The notes beneath the pieces are model-generated. The model saw only the letters and a program-made list of their open reading frames with translations, had not been told where the DNA came from and made no database searches. From Yersinia canariae (GTDB taxonomy: Bacteria > Pseudomonadota > Gammaproteobacteria > Enterobacterales > Enterobacteriaceae), in assembly GCF_009831415.1 (NCBI RefSeq), contig NZ_CP043727.1:2294001-2358000 (forward strand): a stretch of 64,000 bases of DNA. Reading direction: 5' to 3'. Positions 1 to 9,852 of this stretch are shown piece after piece. Positions within the stretch are counted from its first letter, which is position 1. Each line of letters opens with the position of its first letter. A program made the translations under genes and the position numbers.

Positions 1-1769
1 ATACTGAATGGCTCGTTATTCATTGCGGTGGGGGTGGCGAGCTCTACAGCACGGTTTTGCTGCTGCAAATATAAGGCACGCAACTCATCACGCGAGGGTA
101 ACAATCGCTCCAATAGCTCGCCATGCAGGCCTGTGCGGGTTTGTAGTGCTTTAAGCAGTGTTTCAGCGATACGGTGTTTTTGTTGCAACTCATTACTGGC
201 AGGTTGAGACCAGCCCGCCAGCACATTGTCTGTCAGATCTCGTTGTATTTCATTAAGTTGCTCGGAAATACGTTCAGCCTTAATGTCACGGCGAATTTCT
301 TGTGTCAGATAAGCCACCATTCGCTCAATGCCACGAGTATCTAATGCCAACATAGTGCCCCAACTGTCACCGGGGTTACCAACATAGCGCTGTACTGCTT
401 CGTCATGATTCTTCACACCATCTGAAGTAATTCGCTGATCAAAAGGTGTCAACGCCCAGATAAGCCCCGGATTTCGGCGCGAACGCACTTGTGTATTTTC
501 GCCCTGAGACTGTTTAACCCAATAATCGAGTGTTTTGCCCACGGCTTTGACTTCGGCACGGCTGCTGGCTGCATTACATACCAATAACAGGTTTATTTGT
601 TGCTTGTCGGTATAGCGCTCAAGTAGATAGGCGTTCTTGGCATGTGACAACGAAGATGCCAATGGATACGACTGATGCTCAAGCTGAGTTGGGATCTCAA
701 ATTCGTCGCTAAAATCGGGGAAATCCAATAAATCAATGGATTCAAATGCATTTTCGACAGCAGACATTGGCAAGGGAATCTGTAACTCAATTGACAGGAG
801 TGTTAATTCCGCAAGTGACAACGTCACTGGGTTGCCAGCATTGTTGTCTTTCAGCGGCAGCACTTGTATATCGGTATCTGCAGGGGTATTGAGGTAGTTA
901 AGCGCAGCGACATTCATGACTCCGTTGGCCGGCAACAGCATATTGTCAACGATCACACTAAGAGGTGCTAGTATTCGCGGTGCGCCACCTAAGTGCTGCA
1001 AAGTATAGGAAAAATGGCGATAAGTATCAGTCAGCGGCTTTGACTCCGCCCACAGTAGTGAGAATAAAATAGCCCGGTCATCAATACTTAAATAAGGTGC
1101 CAATTCAATGGCGATAGGCCAGAAATGCGAATCCAAACTCCGCTGGCGCACTGCGTCATGGCGAGCTAAATAATCCCAAAGGCTGATGACATCATCACGG
1201 GTAACGCCGGCAATGGCTTGCGGCTGCTTGCGCATCACCAACTGCTGCAGATGGTCGGTAATATGCTGTTCATCCGGTGAATGCTTACGGGTTTGTTGTT
1301 GATTATCCTGTAAGGACACCTTCGCCACAATTTTAGCAACATCCACTTCATTGAGCAGAGACAGTTGTACCGGATGGCTGTCATGATTAATCGCCGTTTG
1401 ATGGCTAAAACGGACAACCAGCCCACTGGATTGATAGCCGGGCTTAATTTGCTGCCAAAAGTTGAGTGTTTTTCCCGCGAGAGTGGTTTCCAATTGCCCG
1501 TGTTCGTCAGCAATCAATGCAGAAATCAGATGCTGTTTCCCGGCAGAAGATTGCCCTATAAATCCAATACTCATGGGGGTTAACGCCATGTCAGACAGAT
1601 GGCGTGCTTTATTACGATGGCGACGTAATTTGACCACCAATTGGTCGGCTTCGATATCCAGTCGGAGGGCATGTTGGCGCGTATGGTTAATCCAATCAAT
1701 CGTCTGATCAATGCCTTGGGTAACCTGTAAAAGCTGGCTATTGAGCTGTCGGCTGGTTAATGATTTCAT
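1..1769 (-). CDS. srfC: SrfC-like P-loop protein (3' end outside window)
   Basis: The frame is open for 589 codons from an ATG at 1769 to the left edge, so the gene is partial at its C-terminus but not broken. The ATG overlaps the srfB stop as ATGA (1766-1769), which shows translational coupling. Near the N-terminus, residues 69-79 read GFIGQSSAGKQ, a Walker A-like loop in which the usual Ser/Thr after the lysine is Gln. Long stretches of charged helix follow. The family is known only as the putative virulence effector SrfC, the third gene of Salmonella srfABC; its biochemical activity is not established. Operon position and the P-loop suggest an NTPase working with SrfB and SrfA. That role is inference. 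Confidence 0.85.
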   Translation of the reverse strand, partial: MKSLTSRQLNSQLLQVTQGIDQTIDWINHTRQHALRLDIEADQLVVKLRRHRNKARHLSDMALTPMSIGFIGQSSAGKQHLISALIADEHGQLETTLAGKTLNFWQQIKPGYQSSGLVVRFSHQTAINHDSHPVQLSLLNEVDVAKIVAKVSLQDNQQQTRKHSPDEQHITDHLQQLVMRKQPQAIAGVTRDDVISLWDYLARHDAVRQRSLDSHFWPIAIELAPYLSIDDRAILFSLLWAESKPLTDTYRHFSYTLQHLGGAPRILAPLSVIVDNMLLPANGVMNVAALNYLNTPADTDIQVLPLKDNNAGNPVTLSLAELTLLSIELQIPLPMSAVENAFESIDLLDFPDFSDEFEIPTQLEHQSYPLASSLSHAKNAYLLERYTDKQQINLLLVCNAASSRAEVKAVGKTLDYWVKQSQGENTQVRSRRNPGLIWALTPFDQRITSDGVKNHDEAVQRYVGNPGDSWGTMLALDTRGIERMVAYLTQEIRRDIKAERISEQLNEIQRDLTDNVLAGWSQPASNELQQKHRIAETLLKALQTRTGLHGELLERLLPSRDELRALYLQQQNRAVELATPTAMNNEPFS

Positions 1770-4700
1770 TTTTTAAATACGCTCCCACTATCAATCCAAT
1801 AATGGGTTGATGCTGAACCATTGCTGGCTAGTGTGTTTAGCTTGAGACGCAGATGATGCAATGGAACACGGCTGCCATCTTGCAGTACCGCGTCGGCTAT
1901 CTCAAAACGTTCCGGGCTGCTATTTTTATCAATAACGCTTCTATCAATAACGTTTTTATCCGCTTTAGTCAGTTTCAATCTGACATGCAATGCACTGTCA
2001 CCGGCGACTTTACGTGCCAGTTCTTGATCCACAATCGACAAAGTATAGAGGGGAGATGCCGGCCAACGATCATTATCAAGCTGGCGGAATCCAAGGCACA
2101 ATGTCCCTCTTACTTGAAAACGAGTGTCGGATGGCAGAGTGAAATCAGTGCTGTCCAGGTCGATATCACGATAATAAACATTTTCATCTGTCAGTGTTTC
2201 GCTGCTGTCCAACATCCCCAGATAACGAATGGTCGAATAAGGCTGAAAATCACCGGCTTTAAAATAAAAACCGGCCAGCCGTAGATCAAGTGACAGCAAA
2301 CACAGCATGGCACCCACAGCGGCGGTAGATTTAGGATTATCAATCCGCCCTTGTTTATTAAATGGATACCAATCGCTGGTATGGTATCCATCCAAAGAAA
2401 GAATACGGTTATTTGGCAGCGGTTGTAGATGGCGAAATAATGCCTGAATCCCAGGGAAGCGCGAAGGGCGGCCAGTTAATAACAGCACATCGCAACTATA
2501 GAGCGATACAACCTCGGACAACGAGCGCAGGTTTTGCGTAATACTCATCCGGTTAGATAAAAACTCGCCGTGTAATTTACTTAATTTCAATACCAGCGGC
2601 ACCTGCAAAATATCAAATTCTCCCGCGTCGGCTGATAGCTCGCGCTGGATTTCACTGTTGATATATTCCAATACTTTCGAGGTGGGGCGCTGGGATAATA
2701 ACTCACCGAAACTGGCGTCTATTTCTGCGTTAATATCCAGTGGGTCAAAGCTTTCATAGGCTTCAAGAATTGCCCGTCCTACTGGCATAAATATCTGCAA
2801 CGTAGCTTGCTGACGCAATGCCGATTGCCCATCCATCCGGCCATCATTGCCGAATAACTTATCCATCAGAACATCAGTATTGGCAACGACCGCTTTCTTA
2901 AGTCGGGCCTGAAGAGCGGGTAAAATATAAAGCTGGATAACATCTAATAAAATATCGTCGCCCGCGACTTTAAACCCTTCGCGAAATAGCAGACGAGGGC
3001 TAATTTTGACATTATTCCCCATGCCATCATCCAGCCAATATTGGGTGATGGCCAAGTCTGTCGTGCCGCCGCCAATATCAATTGACGCGATGCGTAAGGT
3101 TTTTCCGGCGGTTTCTCCGGCATCAAGTTGCTTATCGGGCCGCGCCATACTGGCAAAAAAAGCAGCAGTACGGCCACCGAAGTTAACTTGCGTTTCGTTA
3201 TACAGATACACCATCTGGCCACAGGTGGCCTCATCCCACTCCATCTGGACCGAAGGCACCGGAACCTGACATTTAGCGCGGTCTTGTTCGGACACAAAAT
3301 TATCATCTGCCGGATGCCAACCCATTGATTTCCAAACCAGAGCAATAGCCTCATTCATCCGCCGGCGGAAAATCTCGCGCTCGGGTTTTGGCATGGCTGA
3401 GGGCAAGGTCAGGATAATGGCCCGTAGCTGCCGTGGGGCGTTGGCATGAGTCATTTTCAAGCGCTGGGCGGCACTGTTAATGTGCATCAGCGCCTGCGCT
3501 AATAGCTCGGATAACATAAACGTCATCAATGAGCTGCGGCTATAATGCGGCGAGAATACCGGCAGCCGTTCATCCATCGGCATGCTATACAGGGGCTGGC
3601 CATCATCATTAACAAGATTAGTCAGCGGCGATGCGGTCGCCAGCGGCTCATGTGTTTGTTCGTTTTGTGTTTCATTAAATCGCCAACCTGGGGTATAGGT
3701 TTCTTCATCCCACAGATAACGGCGTGGGCTGGAAATCCCGGTAGACCCTTCAGTACCCAAACGGTGTAATGCCATGCGGCTGGCTTCGCTGCCAACACGA
3801 GTTATTGACGGCCAGATAAAAGCATCATCACGGCCGCTTTCTACGGAAAAATTCTGCTTGCCGAATTTCGCTTGCGCGAACTCAACTCGGCTTTCAAATA
3901 ATTCGTTATAGAGATGGTGAGGTTCACTCAAATCGCGAATTTGCAATTCATAGGTTTGTTTAAGACCATGACTTTCATCGGCACTGTCTTCCACCAAAAT
4001 ACCGCAGGTGTGTGAGTTACCGACATCCAAAATAAGATCAACGCTAACCGCTGGTTCTTGCAACGTGCTGGTATTTATTTTTATTTCAGGCACACCCACT
4101 TGGCTGCCCAGTAATTCCAGCAAGTTAAGGTAGTGAGCTTGGTATTCGAATTCGCGCAACGATGCACTAATATGACGAGCTGTTCGTTCTTCCTGCGCGG
4201 AAGCTTGTTGAATAAAGACTTCCCGCAACCAACCATCGACCCAAGTTAAGTCAAGAAACTCGGCTAATTCTTCATTGTGGTAAGCCAATGCGAAACTTAA
4301 TCCGGTTTTGATGTCGTTTTCATTGGGGGCCAGATATTCATTGGCATGACCTTCAGCATAAACTTTGGTGTCAAAGGCCATCGTGACCCGCAATGTATTA
4401 CCATCTTGGTCTGGGCTATCCAAAACTAAAATTTGTACTCTGGCCCAATTATCCGGCCCATTAACAAATGAGCGCGGCGGATTAAAGCGCAAAAAAGGCA
4501 GCGGTAACCAAATTTTATTCAGAAGTTTTAGTGATTGCTCCACTGGAAAACTAAATTCCGGTTTAACAATCTCTGGGGCAGCACCGGGTACTAATAGCGA
4601 ATATTTACCATTATTTTCATGATAATTGAGGCGCAGTAATGGGCCATTGGCACTTTTACGCACAAATTTATTCGGTAGTTCGCCATCTAATTCAGGTTTT

Positions 4701-4780
4701 AATGCGAAGTCCAAAAACTGGATGCCACTATTCTGAATCAGTGTGATTTTCTGTTTATAGTCAGTGATCGTTGCCAGCAT
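1766..4780 (-). CDS. srfB: SrfB, large ASKHA-fold (Hsp70/actin-like) ATPase-like protein
   Basis: About 1004 residues from ATG 4780. A longer GTG start at 4798 exists, but 4780 lies 4 bp after the srfA stop and its N-terminus, MLATITDYKQ, fits the family as I remember it. The sequence carries the two phosphate motifs of the ASKHA superfamily: LILDVGNSHT near residue 250-257 and SIDIGGGTTDLA near 566-577. A glycine-containing adenosine-type segment, LLLTGRPSRFPG, lies near 766-777. The SrfB family is annotated only as a putative virulence factor. The motifs indicate ATP binding and a chaperone-like or reactivase-like cycle, which is inference. The gene sits between a membrane protein (SrfA) and a P-loop protein (SrfC). 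Confidence 0.88.
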   Translation of the reverse strand: MLATITDYKQKITLIQNSGIQFLDFALKPELDGELPNKFVRKSANGPLLRLNYHENNGKYSLLVPGAAPEIVKPEFSFPVEQSLKLLNKIWLPLPFLRFNPPRSFVNGPDNWARVQILVLDSPDQDGNTLRVTMAFDTKVYAEGHANEYLAPNENDIKTGLSFALAYHNEELAEFLDLTWVDGWLREVFIQQASAQEERTARHISASLREFEYQAHYLNLLELLGSQVGVPEIKINTSTLQEPAVSVDLILDVGNSHTCGILVEDSADESHGLKQTYELQIRDLSEPHHLYNELFESRVEFAQAKFGKQNFSVESGRDDAFIWPSITRVGSEASRMALHRLGTEGSTGISSPRRYLWDEETYTPGWRFNETQNEQTHEPLATASPLTNLVNDDGQPLYSMPMDERLPVFSPHYSRSSLMTFMLSELLAQALMHINSAAQRLKMTHANAPRQLRAIILTLPSAMPKPEREIFRRRMNEAIALVWKSMGWHPADDNFVSEQDRAKCQVPVPSVQMEWDEATCGQMVYLYNETQVNFGGRTAAFFASMARPDKQLDAGETAGKTLRIASIDIGGGTTDLAITQYWLDDGMGNNVKISPRLLFREGFKVAGDDILLDVIQLYILPALQARLKKAVVANTDVLMDKLFGNDGRMDGQSALRQQATLQIFMPVGRAILEAYESFDPLDINAEIDASFGELLSQRPTSKVLEYINSEIQRELSADAGEFDILQVPLVLKLSKLHGEFLSNRMSITQNLRSLSEVVSLYSCDVLLLTGRPSRFPGIQALFRHLQPLPNNRILSLDGYHTSDWYPFNKQGRIDNPKSTAAVGAMLCLLSLDLRLAGFYFKAGDFQPYSTIRYLGMLDSSETLTDENVYYRDIDLDSTDFTLPSDTRFQVRGTLCLGFRQLDNDRWPASPLYTLSIVDQELARKVAGDSALHVRLKLTKADKNVIDRSVIDKNSSPERFEIADAVLQDGSRVPLHHLRLKLNTLASNGSASTHYWIDSGSVFKK

Positions 4781-4784
4781 AATA

Positions 4785-6149
4785 TTATTTAGTCTCACGC
4801 TTCATCGTCATTGGAAGTGTTGTATTGGCATCGTAACGGCCTTTGCAATCAGCAATACCGGTAACGCCTTGCTTACAGACGATCTCAGGCATTTGATATT
4901 TTGAACCATCACTACACTGCGCTCTATAACGGCTGTTAATCACCAAATTGCCCGATTTCATTAGCCCGGCGGTAATATTTGCTTGGCAGGTGACGTTGTC
5001 ACCGTGAGTGATTTTTACGGTGCCTTTGCCATTTTTAATCTGATACTTCAGACTCGGCGCTTTACCTGTCTGGGCGGCTTTAATATCAGGGCTAACGCGC
5101 CAATTGCCATTAAGGAATGCGGTTGAGCCAACTTTTACGGCATCCGACGGGAGTATTAGCGCACTCTTGATTTGTGCTGCCGTGAGCTCCGCAACAGGTT
5201 CGGTGACGACGGGGGCCGGGGGAATGATAGTGGCGTTATCCAACGGAAGTTGTGGCTCAATCGCGGGCTGAATAACCTTGGTGACCGGGCGATTGACCAC
5301 CGGAGCGGCTTGTTGCACTTGGGGGGCTTGCTCTGGCTCGGCTTTCTCTTCAGCTACCACCGCCGGTTTAAGCGCTGGAGCCGCCGAAGCAGTTTCTGGC
5401 ATTCCGCCACTGAATTGGACGATTAAGGCGATGATTAATGCCAAAACCGGCAATATCCAGCTTAATCGCCACCATCGGGCATTTTTCTTTTCTGTTGTGG
5501 CTGGCGGTGTTGATTCTGCGGCGGGTGCTGGGAGTATTGCAGCGGCAATATCGGCTTGTGGCACCGGCTCGGCGGTTGCGGCCACCGGCGGTATTACAGG
5601 TGCCGATGACGTTATGGGTGCCGAGGGCGCAGCACTCAGGGGGGTGAAAGCCGGTTCGATTGCTTCAGCCGTTTGTCGTAAACAATCAAGGGGGTCAGTC
5701 CGGGTTTTCTGATCCTGACCAACAAATCCCCAGAAAGTCAGTACCGGTTTGCCTGCCACTAAGTAAACATGATTTGGGTCGGGAAATTGCAGGGTTTTGG
5801 CCAGCAACACACCCAATAGCCGCTGGGCGGCGTTATCAGATTTTTGCGCGCGCTGGCATAACTCATTGGCACTGGATAAACAGGCCGCCAGTTGCTTGAT
5901 GGCGGATTTTCGCTCAGTGGTACTGGCCGCAATCCATGAAGTCACTTTCCCTTCAATCGGGGCATACCAGTCAATACGATCGCCTTGCTCATTGAGCTGA
6001 GGAATAGCCAAGCAATCAGCAATAGGTTGCTGTTTTTTAAGGCGTAACGCCTCTCTAATCTGAAGTGCGGAAGCATAAACGGGCTGCCCGTTCTCACCCA
6101 ACGCCAGAATATCGTCCAAACTACCACTGCGTAAAAATGATTTCGCCAC
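4785..6149 (-). CDS. srfA: SrfA, single-pass membrane protein
   Basis: 454 residues from a GTG start at 6149, preceded by AAAAGG about 10 bases upstream. The N-terminal 150 residues are soluble. A Pro/Ala-rich linker spans about 160-222, a single hydrophobic segment about 226-246 (WILPVLALIIALIVQF), then a second Pro/Ala/Gln-rich linker. The compact C-terminal domain has several cysteines (VTCQAN, AQCSD, IVCKQG, IADCKG), which would suit disulfides outside the cytoplasm. First gene of srfABC; it ends 4 bp before the preferred srfB start. In Salmonella the srf genes were found as SsrB-regulated. Biochemical role unknown; I infer it anchors SrfB and SrfC to the inner membrane. Confidence 0.85.
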   Translation of the reverse strand: MAKSFLRSGSLDDILALGENGQPVYASALQIREALRLKKQQPIADCLAIPQLNEQGDRIDWYAPIEGKVTSWIAASTTERKSAIKQLAACLSSANELCQRAQKSDNAAQRLLGVLLAKTLQFPDPNHVYLVAGKPVLTFWGFVGQDQKTRTDPLDCLRQTAEAIEPAFTPLSAAPSAPITSSAPVIPPVAATAEPVPQADIAAAILPAPAAESTPPATTEKKNARWWRLSWILPVLALIIALIVQFSGGMPETASAAPALKPAVVAEEKAEPEQAPQVQQAAPVVNRPVTKVIQPAIEPQLPLDNATIIPPAPVVTEPVAELTAAQIKSALILPSDAVKVGSTAFLNGNWRVSPDIKAAQTGKAPSLKYQIKNGKGTVKITHGDNVTCQANITAGLMKSGNLVINSRYRAQCSDGSKYQMPEIVCKQGVTGIADCKGRYDANTTLPMTMKRETK

Positions 6150-6366
6150 GCAAAAGAGACCTTTTCAAAGCAGAAAATAAAGTTTTATCTGCGACAGCGA
6201 CTATTTTAGTGCCGTAGAGAGGGAATCAAACGCGGGAATAAGTGCCAAAATGGTACGTTATTTATGAGAAGTGACACAGTGAACAGATTAACGCGCATAT
6301 TTCTATTTCTATCTGTATTTATTGAGTAAGCTGAACACCGCCTGACACGTATTGAAAGGAGATACC

Positions 6367-7827
6367 TTGAATCAATCACAAGCTACAACTCATCTCTCGG
6401 CCGTTGAGGCGATAGAAAAACTGGAAACGTTATACGAAGCGGCGCTCGCAGCATTGCGTGATGCTATCAGTGCCTATATTCGTGATGGCGCTTTGCCGGA
6501 TGTTGGTGACAGGGCGAAAGGTTTATTTTCGTATCCCCAACTGAGTGTCAGTTGGGATGGCCGATTCCGTGACCATCAGCGCACTCGAGCTTACGGGCGT
6601 TTCTCGCGCACCGGCCAATACAGCACCACCATAACCCGGCCCGCATTATTTAGAGAATATCTCACCGAGCAACTGACATTGCTTGAAACTGAGTATGGTG
6701 CAGTGTTCGAAGTGACACCGTCACAACAAGAAATGCCATATCCTTTTGTTATCGATGGCTCTGACCTTATTCTTGACCGGTCAATGACCGCAGGGCTGGC
6801 CCAGCATTTCCCGACCACTGATCTGGCCAAAATCGGTGATGGCATTACGGATGGTATTGATATTGCCGGTGCCGATTTCCCGCTATCGCATTTTGATGCA
6901 CTGCGAACTGATTTTTCGCTAGCCCGGCTCAAACACTACACCGGCACTCCGGCTGAGCATATTCAGCCCTATATTCTGTTTACCAATTACAGCCGCTATG
7001 TAGATGAGTTTGTCAGTTGGGCTTGCGAGCAGATTCTCGACCCCTCCAGCCCTTACAAAGCCTTATCCTGCGCCGGTGGCAGCTTTATCACCGCGGAAAA
7101 TGCAGATCCCGAGAAGACCACCTCTGACCTGGCGTGGAAAAAATACCAAATGCCGGCTTATCATTTAATCGCCGAAAGCGGGCACGGTATTACGCTGGTG
7201 AATATTGGGGTCGGCCCATCCAATGCCAAAACTATTTGCGACCATCTGGCGGTGCTGCGGCCACACGCGTGGCTGATGATAGGGCATTGTGGCGGTTTGC
7301 GCGAAAGTCAGGCCATTGGCGATTACGTTCTGGCGCATGCTTATTTGCGTGATGACCATGTGTTGGATGCGGTGTTGCCACCGGATATCCCGATCCCGAG
7401 CATTGCCGAAGTCCAACGCGCGTTATATGACGCAACCAAAGCCGTGAGTGGAATGCCGGGTGTTGAAGTTAAACAGCGGCTGCGTACCGGAACCGTGGTC
7501 ACGTCCGACGACCGCAACTGGGAATTGCGTTTCTCCGCCTCGGCCCTGCGTTTTAGCCTAAGTCGGGCGGTAGCGGTTGATATGGAAAGTGCCACCATTG
7601 CGGCGCAAGGTTATCGATTCAGAGTGCCTTACGGCACATTACTTTGTGTCTCAGACAAACCGCTGCATGGCGAAATAAAATTACCGGGGCAAGCAAACCA
7701 TTTCTATGAGGGCGCTATTTCCGAACATTTGCAGATTGGTATTCGGGCAATAGATTTACTGCGCGCAGAAGGTGACCAACTGCATTCTCGTAAATTACGA
7801 ACCTTTAACGAGCCGCCGTTCCGTTAA
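6367..7827 (+). CDS. amn: AMP nucleosidase
   Basis: Hydrolyses AMP to adenine and ribose 5-phosphate in the cytoplasm, helping to set the adenylate pool. The 486-residue protein follows E. coli Amn (484 aa) almost throughout, with blocks such as LSCAGGSFITAE, GVGPSNAKTICDHLA, MIGHCGGLRESQAIGDYVLA, VDMESATIAAQGYR and the shared C-terminus RKLRTFNEPPFR. The start is decided by the ribosome site: AAAGGAG at 6355-6361 lies just before TTG 6367, while a TTG at 6352 lies upstream of that site. It is divergent from srfA across a 217-bp gap. Confidence 0.96.
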   Translation: MNQSQATTHLSAVEAIEKLETLYEAALAALRDAISAYIRDGALPDVGDRAKGLFSYPQLSVSWDGRFRDHQRTRAYGRFSRTGQYSTTITRPALFREYLTEQLTLLETEYGAVFEVTPSQQEMPYPFVIDGSDLILDRSMTAGLAQHFPTTDLAKIGDGITDGIDIAGADFPLSHFDALRTDFSLARLKHYTGTPAEHIQPYILFTNYSRYVDEFVSWACEQILDPSSPYKALSCAGGSFITAENADPEKTTSDLAWKKYQMPAYHLIAESGHGITLVNIGVGPSNAKTICDHLAVLRPHAWLMIGHCGGLRESQAIGDYVLAHAYLRDDHVLDAVLPPDIPIPSIAEVQRALYDATKAVSGMPGVEVKQRLRTGTVVTSDDRNWELRFSASALRFSLSRAVAVDMESATIAAQGYRFRVPYGTLLCVSDKPLHGEIKLPGQANHFYEGAISEHLQIGIRAIDLLRAEGDQLHSRKLRTFNEPPFR

Positions 7828-7884
7828 TATCCCGTGCAATAACGGGCAAAGTATCCGGCGATTTAGTGGGGCTGGGAAACCAGC

Positions 7885-8013
7885 CTATCTCCGAACGCCG
7901 GTGCCAATACTGATACTGGATATGCCGCTCGAACCGCCACTCACCCCGACGTGGCCGGTATTGGCACAGGCCACCAGTAATAGCGTTAGCATCACGAGGG
8001 TTAACTTTTTCAT
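7885..8013 (-). CDS. Small lipoprotein, 42 aa
   Basis: A short frame: ATG at 8013 preceded by AAGGG 7 bases upstream, TAG at 7885-7887. The product starts MKKLTLVMLTLLLVACANTG, a textbook lipoprotein signal with lipobox LVAC and lipidated Cys16. The 26 residues after the cysteine are rich in Gly and Ser (SGGSSGISSISIGTG) and end in RR. Residue +2 is Ala, so sorting to the outer membrane is expected. It is convergent with amn. I do not recognise the family; its size resembles entericidin-type or other tiny lipoproteins, but no function can be assigned. Confidence 0.75.
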   Translation of the reverse strand: MKKLTLVMLTLLLVACANTGHVGVSGGSSGISSISIGTGVRR

Positions 8014-8255
8014 TTGATGCCCTTATTAGGTCAATATAAACAGCTTTGTGTCATAACATTCAGTATATAGCTTCAGTATATAACTAAAGCCGCTAGAGGC
8101 CGACTGTTCTGTCATGCGCGACAGCTGAATAGGTCGCCTTGGTGACAATATACAGCGCAAATGTATAGCCGCAGTGAGCTTATTCAACCTGATTGGTGAC
8201 AGTATCTGTTTAATAATCAGATCAATAGTTTCGCCCCCAATCATGAGAACCGCTT
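8014..8255. promoter_or_regulatory. Divergent intergenic region, lipoprotein gene / DDAH cluster
   Basis: 242 bp between two divergent starts, so it should hold promoters for both. A short direct repeat, CTTCAGTATATA-like, occurs twice around 8067-8095. No operator for the downstream Lrp-type regulator could be picked out with confidence. Confidence 0.35.
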
Positions 8256-9014
8256 ATGCACTTTACTCAAGCCATTGCCAGACTTCCTGCTGATACCTGT
8301 GGTCGCGGCCAGACAACCTCCCAACTGGGCGCGCCGGACATTGCTATCACCGGCCAACAATTTTTGGCTTATGTGGATACATTGCTGCATCTGGGCCTGA
8401 AAGTGACCATTTTACCCGCCGCACCTGCTTATCCTGATGCGCATTTTGTCGAAGATACCGCGGTGGTGATGCCGGAGTTGGCGGTGATAACTCACCCCGG
8501 CGCACCCAGCCGGCAGGGCGAAGTGGACACCATTGAGCCGCTGTTTACCGACCGCCCGGTTTTCCGCATGAGTCACCACGGACACCTTGATGGTGGTGAT
8601 GTGTTATTGGTGGATAAGCAGTTTTTCATCGGGCTGACGTCGCGTACCGATGAGGCGGGCATTAGCGAATTCAGTGCTGCGGTAGGGCGCTATGGCTATA
8701 AAGTGACCGCGATTGAAGTGAGTGCCGGGTTACACCTGAAATCGATTGTCAATTACGTGGGCCGCAATACCTTATTGCTGACAGAAGATTATCAGCACCA
8801 TCCCGCCTTTGCAGACTTTAACACTATTGTGATTCCAGAAGCGGAGTCATACGCCGGAAACACCTTATGGATCAATGACACGCTGATTACCCCGCGAGGA
8901 TATCCTTATACGTTGGCACAAATTGAAAAGCTGGGGATGCCAATTGTGCAGCTTGATACCAGCGAATTTAAAAAAATGGATGGCGGTTTAACCTGCCTCT
9001 CACTTCGTTTTTAA
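8256..9014 (+). CDS. Dimethylarginine dimethylaminohydrolase-type guanidine hydrolase
   Basis: 252 residues of the pentein / amidinotransferase superfamily, closest in layout to bacterial DDAH (about 254 aa in Pseudomonas). DDAH turns methylated arginines into citrulline and methylamines. Visible active-site pieces are VEDTAV with Glu66-Asp67, LDGGDV near 111-116, LTSRT with Arg130, GLHLKS with His160, and the nucleophile in GGLTCLSLRF, Cys247 near the C-terminus. First gene of a cluster with an amino-acid ABC importer, an Lrp regulator and an AstE-like deacylase, which suggests catabolism of an imported arginine derivative (inference). An arginine deiminase is less likely because the protein is too short. 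Related guanidine-modifying hydrolases remain possible. Confidence 0.88.
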   Translation: MHFTQAIARLPADTCGRGQTTSQLGAPDIAITGQQFLAYVDTLLHLGLKVTILPAAPAYPDAHFVEDTAVVMPELAVITHPGAPSRQGEVDTIEPLFTDRPVFRMSHHGHLDGGDVLLVDKQFFIGLTSRTDEAGISEFSAAVGRYGYKVTAIEVSAGLHLKSIVNYVGRNTLLLTEDYQHHPAFADFNTIVIPEAESYAGNTLWINDTLITPRGYPYTLAQIEKLGMPIVQLDTSEFKKMDGGLTCLSLRF

Positions 9015-9056
9015 CGACTTGCCGTTTTATGGCTTGCCAACATCGGGATCTTAATA

Positions 9057-9830
9057 ATGAAAAAGACATTAGCTGCATTATTGACTGGCTTGATACTTTC
9101 CGCTCCCGTAGCGGCTCAGACGATAGAAACTATCAGTTTTGGTGTGGACGGCGGCTATCCACCGTTTGACGTTCTTGCTCCTAGCGGCGAGATAACGGGC
9201 TTTGATATTGATATCGCGAATGCATTATGTGCCAACCTGCATGCCAAATGTGTTTTCGTCAAACAGCCCTTTGAAAGCATGATTGCCGCCCTAAATGCAC
9301 GTAAATTTGATGCCATTATTGCGTCACTGAGCATTACTGATGAACGCAAAAAAGAAGTCGATTTCACTGATCGCTACTACCGCAGTGCCGCACAATTAGT
9401 GGCGCGCAAAGGTAGCCCGCTGTCACCAGATGTCGCCAGTTTGAAAGGTAAAACCGTCGGTGTTCAGACCGGTTCTATTCATGAAACTTATGCGAAAAAA
9501 CATTGGGGTGGGCAGGGGGTGAAAATTGTCTCTTACGCCAACCAAGACAATGTGTATTTGGACCTGATGTCCGGGCGTATCAATGCCTCATTACAGGATA
9601 ACATTCAGGCCGCCAGCAGCTTTATTGATACCCCGCGCGGGCAGAAATTTGCTTTTGCCGGCCCGGTCATTCAAGACGAGACTATCTCCTCTGATGTCGG
9701 TATCGCTGTCGGCAAAGATAACCCGGCATTGCGTGATGCCCTTAATGGGGCGATTAAAGCGATTCGCGCGGACGGCACCTATGATGCTATCCAGAAAAAA
9801 TATTTTAGTTTTGATATTTACGGCAATTGA
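9057..9830 (+). CDS. Periplasmic amino-acid binding protein (ArtJ/HisJ family)
   Basis: 257 residues with a Sec signal MKKTLAALLTGLILSAPVAA, cleaved before Gln. The mature part is a class II-type solute-binding protein: FGVDGGYPPFDV, GEITGFDIDIANALC, MIAALNARKFDAIIASLSIT and KGKTVGVQTGSIHE are family blocks that contact the amino group and carboxylate of the ligand. Members bind arginine, lysine, ornithine, histidine or opines. It starts 42 bp after the DDAH gene and is followed by a stem-loop and two permease genes. With the neighbours, a methylated or acylated arginine-like ligand is a reasonable guess (inference). Confidence 0.9.
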   Translation: MKKTLAALLTGLILSAPVAAQTIETISFGVDGGYPPFDVLAPSGEITGFDIDIANALCANLHAKCVFVKQPFESMIAALNARKFDAIIASLSITDERKKEVDFTDRYYRSAAQLVARKGSPLSPDVASLKGKTVGVQTGSIHETYAKKHWGGQGVKIVSYANQDNVYLDLMSGRINASLQDNIQAASSFIDTPRGQKFAFAGPVIQDETISSDVGIAVGKDNPALRDALNGAIKAIRADGTYDAIQKKYFSFDIYGN

Positions 9831-9852
9831 TTTCTTGCGGTTATTGTTGCCA

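Noticed and set aside
5172..5712. Long plus-strand frames opposite srfA
   Set aside because: They arise from the Pro/Ala-rich linker codons read antisense; no homology or start signals.
7830..7860. Short CCCGT/ACGGG hairpin after amn as terminator
   Set aside because: Only a 5-bp stem and no T-run on either strand.
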